64,000 nucleotides of DNA from assembly GCA_040219735.1 (NCBI GenBank), contig JAVJRX010000191.1; one strand, 5' to 3'. Shown in pieces: positions 1-7,290 of the stretch; within the stretch, counting starts at the first letter, position 1, and each line of letters opens with the position of its first letter. Source of the DNA: Coleofasciculus sp040219735 (GTDB lineage Bacteria; Cyanobacteriota; Cyanobacteriia; Cyanobacteriales; Coleofasciculaceae). The notes under the pieces were generated by a model. It saw only the letters and a program-made list of their open reading frames with translations. It ran no database searches and was not told the origin of the DNA. The position numbers and the translations under genes were made by a program.

Positions 1-67
1 GGTCAAGGTAGGAGCTGTCAGTATTCCCTTCAACCCCTCAATTACTTGACCTGATTCATCAATGTCA

Positions 68-140
68 TAGCCCCAACGGGATTTGAACCCGTGTCTTCTG
101 AGCGAAAATCAGAGATCCTTGTCCACTAGACAATGGAGCC
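68..140 (-). tRNA. tRNA-Glu (UUC)
   Basis: On the minus strand the 73-nt sequence folds as a cloverleaf. The acceptor stem is 7 bp with two G-U-type pairs, the T-arm is ACGGG/CCCGT around TTCAAAT, and the anticodon stem TCTGA/TCAGA closes the loop TTTTCGC, giving anticodon UUC. No CCA is encoded. It lies 6 nt from a second, degenerate tRNA-like sequence on the same strand. Confidence 0.9.
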
Positions 141-146
141 AGATAG

Positions 147-220
147 CGGGAGCGACGAGACTTGAAAAGAGCAACCTCAGACTCGACAGGTCTTTGCTCT
201 AGCCATTGAGCTACGCCCCC
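147..220 (-). pseudogene. tRNA-Asp-like (GUC), degenerate
   Basis: The minus strand begins GGGGGCG and ends CGCTCCC plus G, so the 7-bp acceptor stem pairs. The D-arm (GCTC/GAGC) and a loop CTGTCGA with anticodon GUC (Asp) are present. The 5' strand of the T-stem does not pair with CTCGT on the 3' side, the anticodon stem has a terminal A-G mismatch, and there is one extra base before the T-arm. The 3' half is close to ordinary bacterial tRNA-Asp. I infer a decaying or non-canonical tRNA-Asp copy rather than the main functional gene. Confidence 0.55.
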
Positions 221-463
221 ACATTGATAAAAAAAATGTGTTACATATTCAGTTTTCAAGGTTCGGCTTGAGCGCTTGGAGTCAAGCGGTTTTGCTCTCT
301 CCCCTTCGCTCTTAAATACATACTACAAAAATACTACAAGTCTGTCAAGGGTTTGGGCAAAAAATTTTTTGGACTTGGCTCAAAACCTTATAGAGAGGAA
401 GATTCAAGCGCGATCGCACGGGTGTCCGACTATTTAGGTCGAATGGCACACTCAGATGAGGCT

Positions 464-488
464 GGTGGGCGGTGCCCACCCTACGGTA
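464..488 (-). repeat. Dispersed palindromic repeat (GTAGGGTGGGC family)
   Basis: Copy of an intergenic palindromic element with the core GGTGGGC..GCCCACC flanked by ACCGTA. It is in reverse orientation relative to the copies near 5876, 6531 and 41756, and lies just beyond the 3' end of the lipoprotein gene. Confidence 0.7.
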
Positions 489-512
489 AAGGGAATTTTT
501 CTGGGTTATCCG

Positions 513-1247
513 TCAATTGGGTAGAGGTTGTACGGGACAATCCTTTGAGCAGTACACTTCGACAAAACGAATCGTGGCTGTATCCTTATACTCCTTCGTC
601 TGGTTAAATTCCTTTTGGGGTGAGGGATAGACTCCAGCCAAGCTATCATCATTCGCTGCACCCAGCCGGAAGGCAATGTCTGGAGACGGATGTTGGGCAA
701 ACTTGACGTATTCCCGCGACTCGTTAACAGTGTTATAGGTAAGAGTCGCCTCTCCGTAAACGTCTTCTGCTTGCTTCAGGGGGGTTCCGGGTCCAACACC
801 CTCAGCCGTTTGATAATTGGGATTATCTGTAACTAACGCCTCGATGATATCGTCGTCACTCATGGGTATTCCCGCCGGATACAAGATGTAGTATTGGGGT
901 TTACCTTCTTGAACGATCGCGATCGCATCAAAATCGACCATAAACGGTGACGTAACCTGAAACTCAGCTTGATCTCCCAGCAATTTTTTCAGTTCACCCA
1001 GCGTCATCCCAACTTGCGCCACTCCAATCCCCTTTGCAGATATCCGTTGGGTTTGAGCCGATTGAGTGGATTTAGACGGATCAACTGGGGAACGTTCGCC
1101 CGGTGAGGTACGAGGGGATGATGGCTGCGCCGATGGTGTATCTTGAGAAGACACAGATGATGTATCCGTCAGGTTTGGAGAGTTGTTCTCGCAACTGACG
1201 AGTAGGCAAAAAATAAACGTGATCAGAGGAATTTGTAGTTGGCGCAT
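513..1247 (-). CDS. Putative lipoprotein of unknown function
   Basis: The 244-residue product starts MRQLQIPLITFIFCLLVSC, a type II signal peptide with lipobox LVSC and Cys19 as the predicted lipidated residue. Residues 20-75 are a low-complexity Ser/Thr/Pro/Gln linker typical of surface lipoproteins. The remainder is a soluble globular domain with no motif I recognise; two cysteines near the C-terminus (CSKDC) might pair. It is predicted to be anchored to a membrane on the periplasmic side. It is monocistronic by position, lying between tRNAs and a protease gene. The function is unknown. Confidence 0.75.
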   Translation of the reverse strand: MRQLQIPLITFIFCLLVSCENNSPNLTDTSSVSSQDTPSAQPSSPRTSPGERSPVDPSKSTQSAQTQRISAKGIGVAQVGMTLGELKKLLGDQAEFQVTSPFMVDFDAIAIVQEGKPQYYILYPAGIPMSDDDIIEALVTDNPNYQTAEGVGPGTPLKQAEDVYGEATLTYNTVNESREYVKFAQHPSPDIAFRLGAANDDSLAGVYPSPQKEFNQTKEYKDTATIRFVEVYCSKDCPVQPLPN

Positions 1248-1302
1248 GATTGACTTAACCCGTTTTAACTCACATCTTGCACCATCCCAGGGTAAGCTGA
1301 TT

Positions 1303-3084
1303 TTATTTAGGCTTCTTCCCTAATAGTGGAACACCTATTCCCACAGCACCGAATGCAAGCAAGCCTAACACCGAACCGGGTTCAGGAACAACCGCCGCTA
1401 GAGCGCGATCGGCTTGAATTAAACCAAAACCACTGTCAAAGTCAAAGCCAGGACTTTCCATATCCAGGGCAGTGGTTTCCAATATACGATAAATTTCAGT
1501 TGGGCTAGTACCGGGCGCCGCTTGCAAGATTAGAGCCGCCACAGCCGCCGCATGGGGAGCCGCCGCAGACGTACCAAAGAAGTTCGGAAAACCATCACCT
1601 TCAGGATCTCTGGGATCTAAGAAAGGAGGTGGGAAAAATGTTGTATTTGTTCCATCAACAGCAATAATATCTGGCTTTAAGCGAATTTCCGGATTTGCCA
1701 AGCGATTACCCGCCCTATCAAACAGAATCGGAGTCGGTCCTGCTGAGGAGAATGGCTGTAATTTAGGTGGAGCAACACCAAATTCGGGTGTGTCTTGATA
1801 AAACGCCGCGCCAACAGCTTCTGCTCCCCTAGCATTAGGATGCCCAAACACCGTTCCACTAGCCGTATCATACTCATTCAGCGTACCATCGCCAAACAAT
1901 ATGTACTTCATCAATCCAGGATCTAAACCCTCTACCTTTGATATAGCTAGGTTAAATGTATCGGTTCCTAATGACCCATCATTGAAGAACGAGAAAAATT
2001 CAACCGCATCATTGCCCACATTTTGATTGATGCTGCTCGCCAATATATTCGTTCCTGACTCATCAAACAGGAAAATATCCAAATCATTAGGAGAACCCGC
2101 ACCACCGCTCACCGAAAAGAACGGTGAATCCCACTGAAACGAGATGCCAAATCCGCCGTTTTCAGGAATCGTCAAACTTTGCAAAATATCGATTCCTGTT
2201 CCTGGATCAAAATCATGAAATTCACCGCTGACTAAAGGTTCAAACAGATTACTTCCATTAAACGCACTTTCGTAAGACTGTCGAGCATCGTTACCCGCCG
2301 CCGAGAAATAGGCAACACCCTGAGCAACGACAGTATCAACGGCTTGAGCGATGATTCCATCCTGGAACATTGGCTCAGTCGGGTAAAAGATGTCATCTAC
2401 AATAATGTCAGCACCAGCATTGGCGAGTGCCAGAATCCCTTGAGCAAAATCTGTTTCATTAAACGCCGCCGTGTGAAACGCTAAATTAGCACCCGGCGCC
2501 ACGTCATGAATCAGTTGCATCATGGCACGACCTTCATCAATACCAAAGATATCTTCACCTAAACTCCCGTCATTGGGTAAATCTTTCAGCACATTGATAC
2601 CCGATGGCAAATCTCCACTCGCCACATCCTCTGCGGCTGTGCCTAAAAAATTAAAGCTATCTGATAATACCCCAATCGTAACCCCTTTTCCATCCACACC
2701 AAACCGATTACGCGCTACATCTGCACGTAAGGCGACATTCGCCTGACTGGTTGTTTTGCCAACATTGGTTATGGGTTTATAAGCTGGCTTAGCGAATTTT
2801 AAGCTTTCTAACTGTGCCATAGAAGCAAGAGCATCAATAACCACGTTGTTATTGTAGGTCTGCAATAAAGATGAGGTATTCTGCCCATAAAAATTGCCTT
2901 TATTAACAGCCATCGGCGCTAAATCAAACATCAGCTTACTCAGGGAACCTTTTTTGATGGCGCTAGTTTCAATAGAGTTTCCTCCACTGTCAAATGTGAT
3001 TGCCTCTGCTCTATTGGGTAGATAGCTAATCGTCGCCGTGGTCAGAATGGTAACTGATGCAACGGTTTGAGCGAGACGTTTCAT
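1303..3084 (-). CDS. PEP-CTERM subtilisin-like serine peptidase (S8-type, no canonical His)
   Basis: The 593-residue secreted protein has an N-terminal signal peptide (about 1-28). Its peptidase domain has the Asp motif VLSDSF (Asp142), the oxyanion Asn in SAAGND (Asn265) and the nucleophile motif FFGTSAAAP (Ser506). The usual HGT histidine box is absent; its place is taken by IDEGRAMMQLIH with Glu184, as in subtilase relatives that use Glu instead of His, in the manner of sedolisins. The C-terminus is VPEPGS, a hydrophobic segment and a basic tail: a PEP-CTERM sorting signal processed by an exosortase. It probably acts on extracellular protein. It is transcribed alone. The catalytic mechanism is inferred. 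Confidence 0.88.
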   Translation of the reverse strand: MKRLAQTVASVTILTTATISYLPNRAEAITFDSGGNSIETSAIKKGSLSKLMFDLAPMAVNKGNFYGQNTSSLLQTYNNNVVIDALASMAQLESLKFAKPAYKPITNVGKTTSQANVALRADVARNRFGVDGKGVTIGVLSDSFNFLGTAAEDVASGDLPSGINVLKDLPNDGSLGEDIFGIDEGRAMMQLIHDVAPGANLAFHTAAFNETDFAQGILALANAGADIIVDDIFYPTEPMFQDGIIAQAVDTVVAQGVAYFSAAGNDARQSYESAFNGSNLFEPLVSGEFHDFDPGTGIDILQSLTIPENGGFGISFQWDSPFFSVSGGAGSPNDLDIFLFDESGTNILASSINQNVGNDAVEFFSFFNDGSLGTDTFNLAISKVEGLDPGLMKYILFGDGTLNEYDTASGTVFGHPNARGAEAVGAAFYQDTPEFGVAPPKLQPFSSAGPTPILFDRAGNRLANPEIRLKPDIIAVDGTNTTFFPPPFLDPRDPEGDGFPNFFGTSAAAPHAAAVAALILQAAPGTSPTEIYRILETTALDMESPGFDFDSGFGLIQADRALAAVVPEPGSVLGLLAFGAVGIGVPLLGKKPK

Positions 3085-3532
3085 CTTTTTGTCCTGCCAA
3101 TAAAATTATTATGTATCTATCCATAGAATAAATCTATTTAAATTAAATAGGTGAGATATGTCTTTATCTTTATCAATAATTTATTTTTTCAAATTAATAT
3201 AAATATTGATGTTTATGAAGATTCCGTAAAGAAAAATGAGTTCTTGGATTGCAGTTTGCTTACCCAAGTGTTATGGGCGCACGTCGATCCTGCGTGTCAA
3301 CTTAAGCCACAACCCTTGCCAATCCTAATTTTCAGCGAGGGCGTCCCTGCTCCCTATACAAGTCATAGTTCCCTCGGAACACCTCTATAAGGCTCCCCCA
3401 GCTTCCCCAGCTTCCCCAGCTCCCCCAGCTCCCCCTGCTCCCCCAGCTCCCCCTGCTTTTGGCGCTTAAGTTGCAATGCACGTCGGTACGCCCCTACGGT
3501 TTGGCTTGCCCTTGAATGGGGCAAGATGTGGG
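3085..3532. other. Intergenic, AT-rich then low-complexity
   Basis: The first 150 bases are AT-rich and contain the promoter side of the protease gene. The rest contains a C-rich tandem repeat (3391-3460). No convincing gene is present; the short open frames lack coding features. Confidence 0.6.
3391..3460. repeat. Low-complexity (CCCCCAGCT)n repeat
   Basis: About eight imperfect units of CCCC(C)AGCT or CCCCCTGCT lie in tandem. The same motif occurs at 17091-17121 and 53191-53222 (as AGCAGGGG) and in short form at 48676-48704. It is a known style of intergenic filler in filamentous cyanobacteria. Confidence 0.8.
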
Positions 3533-5257
3533 TTAAAAGCTAAAGGTGGTGCGGATAGCCCCGATAACAATGTCCTTATTATCACTATCGTGATCAGGTG
3601 CAGTGAGCCAGATGATTCCTGGTGTGATGGCAATGTTATCGGTTAGCTGATACTGATAAAACGCTTCAATGTGGAAAGACGTATCCTCATCCTCGGTATT
3701 GATCCCGGCAATATTAACGCTAGAATCCGTAACTTTTGGTTCCATCCCCACCAAAATCGCGGCGACACTTCCTTCTTTGCCTAAATCCGGGAAGGCTAAG
3801 CTAACCGCCCAATTCCAAATATCTAAGTCACCGCGATCAATTTGTCCACCTAACGTCGAAAGGGTTGTGGTTTTGGTATAGCCTAGCCAACCGCCAAGGG
3901 CGAAGCGATCGCTTAACCGCCATGATAGTTCTACACCGTAGGCATTGCTAGACGTGGGAACGGCATTACCGATCACATCTTCAGTAAAACTGCGAAAATT
4001 GGAGCGTCGGCTTCCAGTGTCGGTATCTTGATTGTAGGCGTGAATATAGGTTAATCCAATATCGAGTCTATCGCTCGGCTTAAACAAAATCTGGGCAAGC
4101 GCCCCATAGGGACCATTGAATATGCCATTATCCTCACCGGGATCAGCCGCCTCACTCGCTAAATAGCCGACACCGAGTGTCACCTTATCACCGAAGGCGT
4201 GATTCATAACGATGCCAGCACCATCCAGATAATAATAGATAGAATGCCTTGTCCCAAAGCGAGAAAGTGCCCCACTAGCCCCATCACCATCCAGGAAAGG
4301 ATTAACCGTACTGGCAAAGTCATCAGACGCACCAGCATTGGCTTCAATGACAACCCGGGTATTTTCACCCAAGGGGAAATCATAGAGTAACGCATCAACG
4401 ACGACATCACTATCCGTTGCACCGGCAAAGAAGAGATCGCCTTCGGGTGTGAGTGTCTGTTCTGTCAGAGAACCTAAACCTTCAGATTGCAGTCGGGTTC
4501 TGAGTACATCTTCCCCCGTGAAACTGGTATTTAATTCCAGGCGGGTGCGATGACCAAAAATGGTTACATTATCGATATCATTTCCATTAGCATCCTCCCC
4601 CGCCGCTATACCTGCTAATCCAAAGATGACTTCGCCCGATAGTTTGGTGGTTGTGGAAAACTGATTATCCTCTAAAAACGCGACTCGTCCTTCTAAATTA
4701 TCTACCCGCGCTCCGAGGGTGGCGAGTTCGGCTTCAAATTCTTGGATTAACCGTTGCAAGGTTTCTAAGTCACTTCCATCAACACCATTATTCCCTGCTA
4801 TTAAGCGTTCGATTTGCTGCAAACAGGCATTTAATCCGGCGGCAAATTCATAACGAGTCATGGCACGATTCCCCCGATAGGTGCCATCGGGATATCCCGC
4901 AATACAACCATAGCGTTCAACGAGCGATCGCAAGGCTTCATACGCCCAGTCTCCGGGAGATACATCCCGTAACTGAGAGACATTCGTCACTTGCTCTAAA
5001 GCGTTCGTCTCGTTGCTGTAATGGTTAATTTGTTCCCAAATTTTATCACTGGAATTGCCACCATGATTAGGACTTTGGGCTAGCTGGGTTAGTGGAGCAA
5101 CGGTTTCTTTTTCTGGGCTTGCGGTAATGGCTAAGGATTCTGCTGTCTGAGGTGAATTCACTTCTGTTGCGATCGCACTAACCCCCACGCCGACTATTGC
5201 CGCCAAAATTGTCGGGCTAACCACCCCATAGTTCCACAGTAGACTGGATTGTTTCAT
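3533..5257 (-). CDS. Iron uptake porin (SLH + OprB-type)
   Basis: The 574-residue outer-membrane protein has a signal peptide (1-31) and an SLH domain at about 92-152, which attaches the outer membrane to the peptidoglycan. It includes VSQLRDVSPGDWAYEAL, GYPDGTYRGN and the MTRYEFA end. A short coiled coil (about 160-200) follows, then an OprB-like beta-barrel ending in alternating hydrophobic residues and a terminal Phe (ITTFSF). This order is the cyanobacterial 'iron uptake porin' architecture. A Fur gene lies directly upstream and a near-consensus Fur box (5313-5331) sits 56-74 bp before the start codon, so iron-repressed expression is expected. Confidence 0.92.
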   Translation of the reverse strand: MKQSSLLWNYGVVSPTILAAIVGVGVSAIATEVNSPQTAESLAITASPEKETVAPLTQLAQSPNHGGNSSDKIWEQINHYSNETNALEQVTNVSQLRDVSPGDWAYEALRSLVERYGCIAGYPDGTYRGNRAMTRYEFAAGLNACLQQIERLIAGNNGVDGSDLETLQRLIQEFEAELATLGARVDNLEGRVAFLEDNQFSTTTKLSGEVIFGLAGIAAGEDANGNDIDNVTIFGHRTRLELNTSFTGEDVLRTRLQSEGLGSLTEQTLTPEGDLFFAGATDSDVVVDALLYDFPLGENTRVVIEANAGASDDFASTVNPFLDGDGASGALSRFGTRHSIYYYLDGAGIVMNHAFGDKVTLGVGYLASEAADPGEDNGIFNGPYGALAQILFKPSDRLDIGLTYIHAYNQDTDTGSRRSNFRSFTEDVIGNAVPTSSNAYGVELSWRLSDRFALGGWLGYTKTTTLSTLGGQIDRGDLDIWNWAVSLAFPDLGKEGSVAAILVGMEPKVTDSSVNIAGINTEDEDTSFHIEAFYQYQLTDNIAITPGIIWLTAPDHDSDNKDIVIGAIRTTFSF

Positions 5258-5312
5258 GTTCTCACACCTATGACGTGATAGTCGGGAATTGATGATCCCT
5301 TGACTTCATCAC

Positions 5313-5331
5313 AATAACGATTTTCATTATC
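5313..5331 (-). promoter_or_regulatory. Fur box upstream of the iron porin gene
   Basis: On the minus strand the site reads GATAATGAAAATCGTTATT. It matches the 19-bp Fur consensus GATAATGATAATCATTATC at 16 positions and retains the inverted-repeat symmetry. It lies between fur and the porin gene in the usual operator position, and supports Fur/iron repression of the porin. Confidence 0.85.
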
Positions 5332-5350
5332 AAAACAAAGCGGGATTCCG

Positions 5351-5848
5351 TCAATCCCCGTACCGGGGACATGACCAGTTTCTGGGCAACAAAAGGGGCC
5401 ACCCTTGCCGTATTGCCTCTAAGCAAACTGCATGAAGGGTTAGCTGGCAATCGAGCAGTTCAACGTCTTCATCCCTCGCTTGTTTTTGACTAATCTTTAA
5501 AATGGAAGGATCTTTGAACTCAATCGTTTGATGACACTGAAGACATACAAGATGATGGTGGTGTTTTAAACCCGAATAATTCAGCTCATAGTGCTTATGT
5601 CCTTCTGCCAATTCCAGTTCTCGCAGTATACCGATGCGAACCATTAACTTAACGGTTCTGTATACGGTGGATAAACTGACATTTTTACCAAGACTCTCTA
5701 AACAATCATGCAAATCCTCGACACTAAGATGCTCACCTGGGGGAAGTTCTTGAAACACTTGCAGAATCGTCTCTCTCTGGGGAGTCATCCGCAAATTTCT
5801 TCGGTTGAGGGCTAATTTGAGTGAGTTTGCCGTTAAGACTTCACGCAT
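5351..5848 (-). CDS. fur: Fur-family metalloregulator
   Basis: The 165-residue Fur-family repressor has an N-terminal winged helix (MTPQRETILQVF at 21-32; STVYRTVKLM at 60-69). The metal/dimerisation domain has HKHYELN (84-90), a His-rich HHHH (96-99) and a first CxxC (Cys102, Cys105). The second zinc motif is altered: Cys134 and Cys142 are present, but the expected CxxC reads CLEA, with Ala145 in place of Cys, followed by an unusual tail ending SCPRYGD. It probably controls the adjacent porin through the Fur box between them. The downstream position of an iron porin favours Fur over Zur or PerR, but the metal cannot be decided from sequence. Confidence 0.88.
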   Translation of the reverse strand: MREVLTANSLKLALNRRNLRMTPQRETILQVFQELPPGEHLSVEDLHDCLESLGKNVSLSTVYRTVKLMVRIGILRELELAEGHKHYELNYSGLKHHHHLVCLQCHQTIEFKDPSILKISQKQARDEDVELLDCQLTLHAVCLEAIRQGWPLLLPRNWSCPRYGD

Positions 5849-5875
5849 TCAAAAATTCGTCTTATGTTTATATAC

Positions 5876-5898
5876 TGTAGGGTGGGCAATGCCCACCC
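5876..5898 (+). repeat. Dispersed palindromic repeat (GTAGGGTGGGC family)
   Basis: Copy of the palindromic element, GTAGGGTGGGCAATGCCCAC, between the fur start and the small lipoprotein gene. It could form a 7-8 bp hairpin. Confidence 0.75.
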
Positions 5899-5921
5899 GT
5901 CTTAAGTCTGTGACATTCTAC

Positions 5922-6077
5922 TTAAGATGGGGACGAGGAAATGGTTTGACTGGTATTCGCTGGTGAACCGTTAGCCTCTGGCGTTGAGGGATTGGGCGTT
6001 TGTGGGTTGCTACAGCTTGTCAGGGCAATCAGAGTCGCTGCTGCACCCGTGATCGACAAAAAACGAACGGATGACAT
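5922..6077 (-). CDS. Small lipoprotein, 51 residues
   Basis: A short frame of 52 codons that is easily missed. It starts MSSVRFLSITGAAATLIA and has the lipobox LTSC, with Cys22 as the predicted lipidated residue. A mature tail of about 29 residues follows, made almost only of Ser, Pro, Asn, Thr and Gln. The signal-peptide grammar is good and the frame is closed by TAA. It lies downstream of, and on the same strand as, the multicopper-oxidase remnant. The function is unknown. It may be a surface peptide, or a by-product of erosion of a larger lipoprotein. Confidence 0.6.
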   Translation of the reverse strand: MSSVRFLSITGAAATLIALTSCSNPQTPNPSTPEANGSPANTSQTISSSPS

Positions 6078-6174
6078 TGTTAGGAATTTTTATCAATAAC
6101 TGGTTTAACCAATGGTTTTTAGTCTACAGCTATTGATATTATTTTGCAATAAATGACAAAAAAATAAATAGCTA

Positions 6175-6468
6175 TCAGAGGGAAATCACCTTAAACATAC
6201 CCATACAGCCATTTTCTGCGATCGCGTCTTGGTGGGGATGGAACATATACTCACCAGGGTAGGGGTAGGAAAACTCCAGGATATGCCGTTCCGCCGTCCC
6301 CAGGGTAATCACATCCGTTTCCATTGTGGGGGTGAGGGTGCGACCGGTGGGATAAACTTGGAACAGATTGGCATGGATATGAAACGTCGCCGCCGCATCG
6401 AATTCAATCATATTCAGTAGATACAGCCGCACGAGTTGGTTTTGATAGATCGGGATGGGATGGTCTAA
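6175..6468 (-). pseudogene. Multicopper oxidase, C-terminal remnant
   Basis: The frame encodes IYQNQLVRLYLLNMIEFD, then FHIHANLFQVYPTG and YPYPGEYMFHPHQDAIAENG. This is the C-terminal cupredoxin domain of a multicopper oxidase/nitrite-reductase-like protein, with copper-ligand-like HxH patterns. An in-frame TAA lies just upstream (6469-6471), so the first two-thirds of the usual protein are missing. The first ATG (6432) falls inside the conserved domain. I read this as a 5'-truncated pseudogene. The upstream junction is AT-rich and resembles the ATAATTG repeat seen near hsdR. Confidence 0.75.
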
Positions 6469-6530
6469 TTAATTGATAATTATTCTTGGCTGTTGAAATT
6501 TTACCCTATCAGAGCCCAAACCCTTGATAT

Positions 6531-6554
6531 ACCGTAGGGTGGGCATTGCCCACC
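6531..6554 (+). repeat. Dispersed palindromic repeat (GTAGGGTGGGC family)
   Basis: Palindromic copy downstream of the YgjP-like gene. Together with the preceding TGATAT and the following AAC it is identical over roughly 33 nt to the copy at 41756, 35 kb away. Confidence 0.8.
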
Positions 6555-6561
6555 AACCTAC

Positions 6562-7290
6562 TTAGATATCTGTCAAAGGTTCGCGATTCAAAATGTCTCG
6601 ACATTGCCGCCACTGGGGTAAATACTGATCCATGTAGGCGTGGAATCGTTCGTTATGATAGCGTTCCCACAAATGAACTAACTCATGAACGAGCACATAT
6701 TCCAGGCATTCTGTCGGTTTTTTAGCTAACTCTAAGTTTAACCAAATGCGGCGATCGCGGATATTACAACTCCCCCATTTAGTTTTCATTCTCTTAATCC
6801 CCCAATCTGCCACTTGTTGACCAATAATCGGTTGCCATTGGTTGAGTAAATCGGGTATTCTGGCTTTGAGTTGTTCGCGATACCATTCGGTTAAAACTAC
6901 GGCGCGATTTTGGGTAGAAGTACCGGGATTAACGAAAAGTTGTAGGGTGTTAGGCTTCGCGATCGCGACTTCGTGACGCCCCTGTCTTTCGATGACGTGC
7001 AGTTGATACGGAGCGCCAAAGACATAATGGTTTTCCCCGGATATCATTTCCCGTTTCGGTTGGCGGGGTTGGGCGGCAAATTTGGCTTGTTGTTTCTGAA
7101 TCCAAGAGAGTTTAGAAATGATGGCGAGGCGGATGTTATCCTCACTCAAGTGTAAGGGGGCTGCAACGCGGACGCGCCCATCGGGGGGATAAACTGCAAG
7201 GTGGAAATTTTTGATCGGCTTGCGTAGGATTTGGATGGGAATGTTTCGGATGATTACAGTTAGTTCTGTGTCTGGGTTATTGATACTCAT
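6562..7290 (-). CDS. YgjP/DUF45-type zinc metalloprotease (SprT-like fold)
   Basis: The 242-residue protein has the zinc motif HELVH (His202-Glu203-xx-His206) followed by a further His about 6-11 residues on. Before it come WGSCN and LNLELAKKP, all hallmarks of the YgjP/DUF45 family. Members often sit at the end of type I restriction operons, as here: its start overlaps the 3' end of hsdR by 14 bp on the same strand, so translation is probably coupled. The substrate is unknown; a role in processing restriction subunits is possible but is an inference from position. Confidence 0.88.
   Translation of the reverse strand: MSINNPDTELTVIIRNIPIQILRKPIKNFHLAVYPPDGRVRVAAPLHLSEDNIRLAIISKLSWIQKQQAKFAAQPRQPKREMISGENHYVFGAPYQLHVIERQGRHEVAIAKPNTLQLFVNPGTSTQNRAVVLTEWYREQLKARIPDLLNQWQPIIGQQVADWGIKRMKTKWGSCNIRDRRIWLNLELAKKPTECLEYVLVHELVHLWERYHNERFHAYMDQYLPQWRQCRDILNREPLTDI

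Noticed and set aside
65..259. 64-residue open frame over the tRNAs
   Set aside because: It reads straight through the tRNA-Glu and the tRNA-Asp-like sequence, and has no family or ribosome-binding site.
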